A program made the translations under genes and the position numbers. Below, piece after piece: positions 6,182 through 11,280 of a stretch of 11,280 nt of DNA (the first letter of the stretch is position 1; each line of letters opens with the position of its first letter). The DNA is taken from the NCBI GenBank assembly GCA_036397635.1, contig DASWIP010000047.1:1-11280 (forward strand), in the 5' to 3' direction. This DNA is from DASWIP01 sp036397635 (GTDB lineage Bacteria > Actinomycetota > AC-67). The notes beneath the pieces were generated by a model. The model made no database searches. It had not been told where the DNA came from and saw only the letters and a program-made list of their open reading frames with translations.

Positions 6182-6547
6182 CTAGCTCCGTTTCGACTCG
6201 CGCTGACGACGCCAGTCGACCAGGTTCTCCTCGCTCTGCTTCATGAAGCGCTTGAGCTTGTGCTCGAACTCGGGATCCATGTCCCTGCGCTTGCGGGGAC
6301 GCTCCGGCTCCCAGTCGGGTGCCGCCTGCTTGATCGAGAGGTCGATCTTGCCGCCGTCCTTGATACCCACCACCTTCACGGTCACTTTGTCGCTCTCGCG
6401 GAGGTGGTCCGAGACGTCTCGGACGAAGTTGCGGTCGATCTCGGAGATGTGCACGAGTCCCGTCTCGCCGGACTCGAGCTCTATGAACGCCCCGTAGGGG
6501 GCCAGGCGTGAGACGACTCCCTCGACGATGGCACCTATCTCAGCCAT
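6182..6547 (-). CDS. S1-domain RNA-binding protein (YabR/GSP13-like)
   Basis: The protein has 121 residues. Residues 2-73 are one S1 OB-fold domain: GAIVEGVVSRLAPYGAFIEL, then TGLVHISEID (29-38), VTVKVVGI (55-62) and KIDLSIKQA (67-75). The rest is a charged tail (ERPRKRRDMDPEFEHKLKRFMKQSEENL) that probably forms a helix. Size and layout resemble YabR / general stress protein 13 and CvfD of Firmicutes, which bind RNA or ribosomes. In Bacillus, yabR directly follows divIC, as this gene follows the septum gene here. The ATG at 6547 has GGAG at a long spacing of about 13 bp, so translation may be weak or the leader structured. It is separated by 123 bp from ftsB. Confidence 0.88.
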   Translation of the reverse strand: MAEIGAIVEGVVSRLAPYGAFIELESGETGLVHISEIDRNFVRDVSDHLRESDKVTVKVVGIKDGGKIDLSIKQAAPDWEPERPRKRRDMDPEFEHKLKRFMKQSEENLVDWRRQRESKRS

Positions 6548-6640
6548 GTATCGGGTCAGACTCCTTCCGTGGTCAACCCGCCGGATGCGGGTGGGGAGAA
6601 CATGCTAGCCAGCGCGTTCACGAACGGTCAATGGGTGCCG

Positions 6641-6680
6641 GCTCGAGGCCTTGGGTGCGCGCTCGAGGCCTCAGGTGCCG
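6641..6680. repeat. Two-copy 20-bp direct repeat over the ftsB stop codon
   Basis: The unit gctcgaggccttgggtgcgc (6641-6660) is followed directly by gctcgaggcctcaggtgccg (6661-6680), matching at 16 of 20 positions. The second copy contains the last codons and TGA of the septum gene (stop at 6671-6673). A partial third copy (gggtgccg) precedes at 6633-6640. Confidence 0.7.
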
Positions 6681-7084
6681 ACCGCGACCCGCATCGCGTC
6701 CCACCAGCGTTCCAGCAGGCCGGGAGACCCCTCGTCGACCGGCGGCGCGAACCCGGCGGGATCCACCTCATCGGGCTCGGGGACGGGATCTCTGGGAGCA
6801 GCGATCACGAACGGGACCTCGCCTGGGCGCACCATCCCCAGCCCGGACCGAGCGAGCCGTTCGACCTCAGCGTCGCTGAGCAACTCTTCTCGTTCTGCGA
6901 GCAGCTCGTCGATCCGGTCCCGCAGCGCGCGGTCCTCGGCGGTGAGCTGCTCGATCCCATGACGGACCGCGATGTAGCGGCGAAGCGGATAGACGCTGGA
7001 GAACATCAGCCCGCCGATGACCAGCAGCAGCACGAAGCCGCGCGGCGACAGCAGCGAGCGGGGTCGAGGCTGCTGATCGGTCAT
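6671..7084 (-). CDS. ftsB: Septum formation initiator protein (FtsB/DivIC family)
   Basis: The protein has 137 residues. A short cytoplasmic N-terminus is followed by one transmembrane helix (about 16-33), a coiled coil rich in Glu/Leu/Arg (about 40-70) and the family's C-terminal signature VERLARSGLGMVRPGEVPFVI (75-95). In the divisome, FtsB/DivIC pairs with FtsL and FtsQ/DivIB at the septum to activate septal wall synthesis. A Pro/Asp/Glu-rich extension (97-121) and a final amphipathic stretch (LLERWWDAMRVAV) go beyond the minimal family. The ATG at 7084 overlaps the eno stop in ATGA, so the two are translationally coupled. eno followed by ftsB is standard in Actinomycetota. Confidence 0.92.
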   Translation of the reverse strand: MTDQQPRPRSLLSPRGFVLLLVIGGLMFSSVYPLRRYIAVRHGIEQLTAEDRALRDRIDELLAEREELLSDAEVERLARSGLGMVRPGEVPFVIAAPRDPVPEPDEVDPAGFAPPVDEGSPGLLERWWDAMRVAVGT

Positions 7085-8367
7085 GTGGCTCCCCGGCCGA
7101 ACGCGGCGCCGCCCGGGTAGCGCGCGGCATCGCCGAGCGTCTCCTCGATGCGCAAGAGCTGGTTGTACTTGGCGGTGCGATCCGAACGGTTGGGCGCGCC
7201 GGCCTTGATCTGTCCGACGCCGGTCGCGACCGCGAGGTCGGCGATGGTCGCGTCCTCGCTCTCACCCGAGCGATGGCTGATCATCGCGTTGTAGCCCGCG
7301 CGGCGCGCCAGGTCGATCACGTCGAGGGTCTCGGTCAGCGTGCCGATCTGGTTGACCTTGATCAGGATCGCGTTGGCGACCTCGGTCTCGATCCCACGGC
7401 CGAGGCGCTCGGGGTTGGTGACGAAGACGTCGTCGCCGACCAGTTGGGTGCGCGCGCCCAGCGCCTCGGTCCCGACGCGCCAGCCGTCCCAATCATCTTC
7501 CGAGAACGGATCCTCGATGCTCACGATCGGGTACCGATCGACCCAGGCGCCGCAGCGTTCGGCGAGCTGCTCGGCGGTGAAGCTCTTGCCCTCACCGGGG
7601 AACTCGTATCTCTTGTCAACCAAGAGTTCGGTCGCCGCGATGTCCAGCGCCAAGGCGACGTCCTCGCCCGGCCGCAGCCCTGCCCGCTCGATCGCCTCGA
7701 GCAGCAGCTCGATCGCCTCGTCGTTGGTGCCGAGATCGGGGGCGAAGCCGCCCTCGTCGCCGACGCCGGTGGACAGGCCCTTGCCCTTGAGCACGGCGCG
7801 CAGCGTGTGGAACGTCTCGGCGCACCAGCGCGCAGCTTCCGAGAACGAGGCGGCGCCGACCGGCGCGATCATGAACTCCTGGACATCCACCGAGTTATCG
7901 GCGTGAGCGCCTCCGTTGAGCACATTCATGCACGGGACCGGGAGCAGGTGCGCGTTCGACCCGCCCAGGTACCGGAACAGCGGGAGGTCGAGCGAGTCCG
8001 CGGCGGCCTTGGCGGCCGCCAGCGACACGCCGAGAGTCGCGTTGGCGCCGAGCGTGCGCTTGTTGTCGGTACCGTCCAGGTCGAGCAGCAGCCGGTCGAG
8101 GCCGCGCTGATCGGTCGCGTCCGCGCCGAGCACCTCGGGCGCGATGCGCTCGTTCACGTTCGCAACCGCTCGCAGGACTCCTTTGCCGCCGAACCGAGCC
8201 TCGTCGCCGTCGCGCATCTCGAGCGCCTCGTGCGCGCCGGTCGAGGCGCCGCTCGGGACGATCGCCCGGCCGAATGAGCCGTCGGCGAGCCAGCAGTCGA
8301 CCTCGACTGTCGGGTTACCACGCGAGTCGAGCACCTCGCGCGCGCGGATCTCAGCGATGGGGGTCAC
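7081..8367 (-). CDS. eno: Enolase (phosphopyruvate hydratase)
   Basis: The protein is full length at 428 residues. It interconverts 2-phosphoglycerate and phosphoenolpyruvate in glycolysis, as a Mg-dependent cytoplasmic enzyme. The N-terminal motif EVLDSRGNPTVEVD is present, with SGASTGAHEALE (39-50). Active-site residues are visible: H155 in GGAHADNSVD, E205 in GDEGGFAP, Mg ligands D242 (ALDIAATE), E285 (SIEDPFSEDDW) and D312 (LVGDDVFVTN), catalytic K337 (ILIKVNQIGTLTE), H365-R366-S367 (SHRSGES) and K388 (GQIKAGAPNRSDR). The start is the GTG at 8367, with AGGA about 11 bp upstream. Its TGA overlaps the ftsB ATG. Nothing in the sequence is odd for the family. Confidence 0.98.
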   Translation of the reverse strand: MTPIAEIRAREVLDSRGNPTVEVDCWLADGSFGRAIVPSGASTGAHEALEMRDGDEARFGGKGVLRAVANVNERIAPEVLGADATDQRGLDRLLLDLDGTDNKRTLGANATLGVSLAAAKAAADSLDLPLFRYLGGSNAHLLPVPCMNVLNGGAHADNSVDVQEFMIAPVGAASFSEAARWCAETFHTLRAVLKGKGLSTGVGDEGGFAPDLGTNDEAIELLLEAIERAGLRPGEDVALALDIAATELLVDKRYEFPGEGKSFTAEQLAERCGAWVDRYPIVSIEDPFSEDDWDGWRVGTEALGARTQLVGDDVFVTNPERLGRGIETEVANAILIKVNQIGTLTETLDVIDLARRAGYNAMISHRSGESEDATIADLAVATGVGQIKAGAPNRSDRTAKYNQLLRIEETLGDAARYPGGAAFGRGAT

Positions 8368-8434
8368 GATTTTGGCATCCTAGCAGCGGCGACGAGGGCG
8401 GCTGCGGAGCCCGGCGTTCGCGGAAACCTGGCGG

Positions 8435-8662
8435 TTATCTGGCGACCGGCGGAGTTGGGTGCAGCCGATCCCCTGTCAGTCGTTCGACGAGCCGTTCGGC
8501 TATCAAATCGATCAGAGATCCATCGACATCGCCCCGTGAGAACCATCCCACCGCGATCGTCCGATCCTTGGCAAGCAGGAACATCGCGAAGCCTTGCCTC
8601 CCCGAACTCCGGCGTATCTCCAGCACCTCAACTAGGTCCAAGCCAAGGTCAAAGATCCCCAA
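8435..8662 (-). CDS. Small hypothetical protein
   Basis: This frame encodes up to 75 residues from a TTG at 8662; other possible starts are a TTG at 8644 and a GTG further in. The frame is open upstream only to a TGA at 8681-8683. The translation looks protein-like, with a beta-rich middle (GFAMFLLAKDRTIAVGWF) and an amphipathic helix (SLIDLIAERLVERL), and it is not low-complexity. No Shine-Dalgarno is well placed, and I recognise no family. It could be a real small gene, or the C-terminal remnant of a larger one that has lost its start. It lies 67 bp upstream of eno on the same strand. Confidence 0.45.
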   Translation of the reverse strand: MGIFDLGLDLVEVLEIRRSSGRQGFAMFLLAKDRTIAVGWFSRGDVDGSLIDLIAERLVERLTGDRLHPTPPVAR

Positions 8663-8688
8663 GATCAGCCGGCTGACCCCTCACTTTC

Positions 8689-8701
8689 CCCGCAGCGCGG
8701 G
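8689..8701. other. Short GC hairpin after the small secreted-protein gene
   Basis: The sequence cccgc-agc-gcggg forms a 5-bp perfect stem with a 3-nt loop, 15 bp past the TAA of the 8985-8716 gene. No T-tract follows on either strand, so a terminator role is only possible, not shown. Confidence 0.3.
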
Positions 8702-8715
8702 TCCAAGAAGCGCCT

Positions 8716-8985
8716 TTAGTCAGCAGTCTCCCAGTTGCAAGGCGGGACGTCATCCTGGCAGTTGGGGAAGTAACCATCTGAATCGGGACGGGTAATCCGG
8801 AGTCTCCGATAAACCCGTCCCGATTCAATACCGACGGTCGCTGGGTCCCAGTCATGGTGCTCACGCCACGCAAGGTTCACGAATTGATCGTCGGGCAGAG
8901 GGGCTACTGGGTGGTCAGCGTGAACGGTGGTTCCACTGGCAAGGAAGAGAGCCAAAGTGCTGAGCAACAGCCCGCCTGATTTCAT
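8716..8985 (-). CDS. Small secreted protein with internal inverted repeat
   Basis: The protein has 89 residues. A signal peptide (MKSGG, hydrophobic core LLLSTLALFLASG) probably ends at VHA|D, residue 23/24, leaving about 66 mature residues. The mature part is acidic to neutral and has two cysteines (C76, C83) that could form a disulfide. I recognise no family. The ATG at 8985 has a strong Shine-Dalgarno (GGGAGGGG) just upstream. It starts 24 bp after the stop of the anchored protein at 9411-9010, so the two probably form an operon. Residues 53-69 (IESGRVYRRLRITRPDS) are encoded by a near-perfect palindromic sequence and are locally basic, unlike the rest of the protein. Confidence 0.75.
   Translation of the reverse strand: MKSGGLLLSTLALFLASGTTVHADHPVAPLPDDQFVNLAWREHHDWDPATVGIESGRVYRRLRITRPDSDGYFPNCQDDVPPCNWETAD
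8779..8827. repeat. 15-bp perfect inverted repeat within a coding sequence
   Basis: tgaatcgggacgggt (8779-8793) is the exact reverse complement of acccgtcccgattca (8813-8827). The 19-nt spacer holds a further small inverted repeat (cgga-gtc-tccg), so the whole 49 nt could fold as one long hairpin. It lies in frame within the small secreted-protein gene. Confidence 0.95.
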
Positions 8986-9009
8986 TCCGCCCCTCCCCCA
9001 GAGGACCAG

Positions 9010-9411
9010 CTAGAGTTCAGGTTTGACGCATATCGTCGTGCTCGTCTTGTACCAGCGACCATTGACCTGCGTCACCGTGTACCGCCCTTGCACGCGCCCA
9101 TCACCCTTCCTAAACTCGACCACCTTCGGGCCGTCCTCCTCAGTGCTCACCACGTGGTATGAATCTAGGGGCCTGCCTGCCCCTCTTGCGGCCGCACGCT
9201 CCGGGCTCGATTCACCTTCTGAGGGGTCGGGATCGACAACGATATGCCCCGCTTGCCTCTGGACTCCAACGTCTCCGGCCTCGTTGTACGGGTCGCAGTC
9301 AAGACCACTTGGATGACGGCCTCCTGAGTTGGCCATACTGGCCACGAAGGCGATGACAGCCAGGGCAGCTAGCCCACCAATGACCAACGTCCCGCGTCTT
9401 CTCGCGGGCAC
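9010..9411 (-). CDS. Single-pass membrane-anchored hypothetical protein
   Basis: The protein has 133 residues. A basic start (MPARRRG) precedes one transmembrane segment at about 8-26, then an extracytoplasmic domain. The domain has a disordered Pro/Glu/Ser-rich part (about 58-80), then strand-like segments (PKVVEFRKGDGRVQGRY and VTQVNGRWYKTSTTICV) and two cysteines (C39, C128). The strand pattern resembles small NTF2-like or similar secreted actinobacterial domains, but I cannot name a family. The chosen start is the GTG at 9411, because AGGAGG (9417-9422) lies 5 bp upstream; a TTG at 9432 would add seven residues and place this sequence inside the gene. It is followed 24 bp later by the small secreted-protein gene. 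Confidence 0.72.
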   Translation of the reverse strand: MPARRRGTLVIGGLAALAVIAFVASMANSGGRHPSGLDCDPYNEAGDVGVQRQAGHIVVDPDPSEGESSPERAAARGAGRPLDSYHVVSTEEDGPKVVEFRKGDGRVQGRYTVTQVNGRWYKTSTTICVKPEL

Positions 9412-9820
9412 GGCTCCCTCCTCATCCGGCAATATCCACCATACATGCCGATTCGACTCCCCGAAAGAGTAAGAGGAGAGTGCTCATCCAGACATCGGTC
9501 TTCCGCCCGACGAGAGAGGGGAGATCGAGCATCTAGCTAGCGTGTCGGAGTCCGGGATTTCACAGTTCCATTCCATGGCATATCACGTAAGGAGAAGCGG
9601 GAAGGGACCGAACGCATGCTGGTGCGCGGCGCGACGGATTCCCCTGACGGGTCCCCGCGATCCCCGTGCGCGCACGCGGAATCGATCCGTCCCCACAGAT
9701 ACGCATCGAGCACCCAGAAAGTTGCGAGAGACATCAAAGTTGATCGCGCCCCGCTACCGAAGTACGGACGAAGCGAGGAAACGTCTCACATTGCCTTGGG
9801 GCCACCCGCGCCACCAATCG
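9412..9820. other. Gap of about 400 bp without a convincing gene
   Basis: The AGGAGG at 9417-9422 belongs to the gene starting at 9411, and the promoter of that small-protein pair should lie just upstream of it. Short ORFs in the gap have no Shine-Dalgarno and unlikely composition. Small symmetric elements occur: a 12-bp palindrome cgtgcgcgcacg at 9665-9676, and gacggat (9633-9639) facing atccgtc (9685-9691) around it. I see no tRNA, rRNA or insertion sequence. Confidence 0.5.
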
Positions 9821-10777
9821 CTATTCGGCTCGCGTCATCGGGCGCAACCGCGCGACCATGACCGCGGATCCGATCAGCAGGACTCCCACGAGTAGGAGCG
9901 CGACCGGGACGCCGATCGTGTCGGCGAAGTGCCGCATGACGCTGGTGGTCACGAAGAGGAACAGGCCGAGCGCACCCACGATCAGCAGGTGCGTCGATCT
10001 GATCGCGACCGAGGCGCCCAGCAGCGCGGCTGCGAAGGCGATCGCGAGAGCCTCGGCCCAGGCGCCGCCGTCCTCGAAGCCCGGGATCCACATGCCGGCG
10101 AGCAGCGTGATGCCGGCGAGCGCGTAGGCGACCCCCTCCGGAGTCAGCCTGCCCGCACGGGTCAAAGCGCCGGCACCGGCGCCGACCAGAGCCACGGCGA
10201 TCCCTCCGCTGGTTTCCCCCAACGGCGTCACCAGATCCGAGAGGCCCAGCGCGACCGTGATCGCGGTACCGAACACGGCGAACATCTGGGGCGCGCGCGG
10301 CTGCAGCCGCTGGTAGGCAGCAGCGAGCACCAGCGACGGACCGCCGACGAGCAGTAACCCCTGCCACGCTTCCTCGGGCTCGTCGGCCCCCACGCCGATC
10401 AGCGCGAACACCAGGAAACCGACCGACAGCAACCAGAGCACGCTCGCCGCGCGCGTGATCGGCGTGTTGCCGGGACCACGCAAGACCGCGCCCCCCACGC
10501 CGGCCGCGACCGACAGCAGCGCGAGCAGCGTGAACCGTCCCGGGGTCGACAGGTCCTCCCACACGTCAGAGAGCAGCGCGATGACCGCGCCCGAGACCGC
10601 CGCCGCGCCGAGGTAGATCAGCACCTCGACCACCGCGGGGATCCTCGATCCTGAGACGGTGCGCGCGCGCTCGTGCTCGAGGATCGCGCCGCGCTGCTCG
10701 GACCTGATCAGACCGGCGTCGGTCCATCGCTGCAGATCGTCGTCGCGCGCCACGGCGGCATCGTACCGGCTACTCAT
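9821..10777 (-). CDS. DUF2157-type polytopic membrane protein
   Basis: The protein has 318 residues. The N-terminal cytoplasmic segment (about 14-40, LQRWTDAGLIRSEQRGAILEHE) matches the start of DUF2157 proteins, where a helix with 'W...GLI...Q...I...E' precedes the membrane part. From about residue 47 there are roughly nine to ten hydrophobic segments rich in Ala, Gly, Val and Leu, separated by short loops. Function is unknown in this family. The ATG at 10777 lies inside the end of the preceding gene, overlapping its stop by 8 bp (ATGAGTAG), which implies translational coupling. It is the last gene of a three-gene membrane-protein operon; no clear terminator follows. Confidence 0.8.
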   Translation of the reverse strand: MSSRYDAAVARDDDLQRWTDAGLIRSEQRGAILEHERARTVSGSRIPAVVEVLIYLGAAAVSGAVIALLSDVWEDLSTPGRFTLLALLSVAAGVGGAVLRGPGNTPITRAASVLWLLSVGFLVFALIGVGADEPEEAWQGLLLVGGPSLVLAAAYQRLQPRAPQMFAVFGTAITVALGLSDLVTPLGETSGGIAVALVGAGAGALTRAGRLTPEGVAYALAGITLLAGMWIPGFEDGGAWAEALAIAFAAALLGASVAIRSTHLLIVGALGLFLFVTTSVMRHFADTIGVPVALLLVGVLLIGSAVMVARLRPMTRAE

Positions 10778-11126
10778 GGCCGCTCAGCTCTAGGAAGATG
10801 CCCCAGCCCAGGAACAGCGTCCACTTCCCGGCGTTGAACAGGATCATCCAGGCGATCACGAGCAGGATCGTGCGAGCTCGCTCCGTCGAGACACCGGCGA
10901 TGAAGACGCTCAAGCCACCGGAGAGCACGGCTGCCATCATCACGAACATCGCGATGCCGGCGCCGATGTTGGCCCCGCCCGAGGGACTCGCCATCGACAA
11001 CGCCGTAAGGAAACCAGCGAGGCCGATCGCGAAGACGATCGCGGATGCCATCAGCGTCGGTCCGTCGAAGAACCGGATGCGTTCCTCGGGCTCGAACAGG
11101 CCCGAACGAGGCGGCTGGTCGCTCAT
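10770..11126 (-). CDS. Small membrane protein with three transmembrane segments
   Basis: The protein has 118 residues from the ATG at 11126. A hydrophilic start (MSDQPPRSGLFEPEERIRFFDGP) precedes hydrophobic segments at about 24-46, 54-79 and 86-113. I recognise no family. The ATG at 11126 is preferred over that at 11132, because it overlaps the previous stop in ATGA and has GGAG 7 bp upstream, whereas the ATG at 11132 has GGAG only 1 bp away. It lies between two other membrane-protein genes that overlap it at both ends, so the three products may act together; this is inferred from context. Confidence 0.7.
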   Translation of the reverse strand: MSDQPPRSGLFEPEERIRFFDGPTLMASAIVFAIGLAGFLTALSMASPSGGANIGAGIAMFVMMAAVLSGGLSVFIAGVSTERARTILLVIAWMILFNAGKWTLFLGWGIFLELSGHE

Positions 11127-11280
11127 GACCATGCTCCGACGACGCGTGCGAGACCGACGGCAAACAACGCCAGCGCGCCGACCGCGATCGGGGCGTAGGC
11201 GCGGCGCAGGATCGGGCGCGCGCAGATCCCCGAGACCGCGAAGACCACGGCGACCTGGGCGAAGCGCGCGCCGCGCGCGA
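11123..11280 (-). CDS. C-terminus of a membrane protein (partial)
   Basis: This is a 51-codon open frame entering from the right edge and ending at the TGA at 11123-11125. It contains two hydrophobic segments (FAQVAVVFAVSGICA and IAVGALALFAVGLARVVGAW) joined by a basic loop (RPILRRAY), as expected for the end of a polytopic membrane protein. It is too short to be named. Its stop overlaps the next start by 4 bp (ATGA), which supports it being a real gene in the same operon. Confidence 0.6.
   Translation of the reverse strand, partial: ARGARFAQVAVVFAVSGICARPILRRAYAPIAVGALALFAVGLARVVGAWS

Noticed and set aside
7273..8277. 334-residue plus-strand open frame opposite eno
   Set aside because: Antisense shadow of a GC-rich gene: no Shine-Dalgarno, no motifs, and eno on the other strand is certain.
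9450..9460. gattcgactcc, resembling a tRNA/tmRNA T-loop
   Set aside because: The flanking bases do not form the T-arm stem and no acceptor, D or anticodon arm could be found.
9537..9734. Possible 65-residue minus-strand ORF in the gap
   Set aside because: No Shine-Dalgarno, a charged composition without pattern, and no support from neighbours.

Overview
This window is GC-rich (GTG, TTG and ATG starts, strong G/C third-position bias) and almost every gene is on the minus strand. The core order, read 5'->3' on the minus strand, is eno, then an FtsB/DivIC-type septum protein, an S1-domain RNA-binding protein, a DUF501 protein and a Ppx/GppA phosphatase. That order is a chromosomal hallmark of Actinomycetota. 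The small S1 gene right after the septum gene recalls the divIC-yabR pair of Firmicutes and may point to a deep-branching actinobacterial lineage, but the species cannot be fixed from this sequence. Nothing indicates a plasmid, phage or CRISPR array.

Right end (11280 to 9821, minus): three overlapping genes for membrane proteins of unknown function, the last of the DUF2157 type. A stretch of about 400 bp without a convincing gene follows (9412-9820). Next come two small exported proteins in tandem (9411-9010 and 8985-8716), the second containing a long perfect inverted repeat inside its coding sequence, and a doubtful small ORF (8662-8435).

Centre (8367 to 4578, minus): the housekeeping block. 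eno and ftsB overlap by 4 bp, and so do DUF501 and ppx. A hairpin with a cUUCGg loop lies between the S1 gene and DUF501. Downstream of ppx are two tandem paralogues of a membrane-anchored, GH18-like TIM-barrel protein (4557-3466 and 3310-2255). A 42-bp-period repeat between them duplicates the last codons and stop of the first.

Left end: a secreted cupredoxin is the only plus-strand gene (1793-2242); it converges on the second TIM-barrel gene. Diverging from it is a minus-strand group: a DUF2007-like small protein, then a low-complexity zinc-ribbon protein with a hexapeptide minisatellite and a histone-H1-like Lys/Ala/Pro tail, then the N-terminus of a probable ECF-sigma-like protein cut by the window edge.

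The most unusual objects are the zinc-ribbon/H1-like protein with its two in-frame minisatellites, the tandem TIM-barrel pair whose GH18-like motif has one acidic residue replaced by glycine, the coding-region inverted repeat, and two cases of short tandem duplication across a stop codon. None of these is proven to be a new system.
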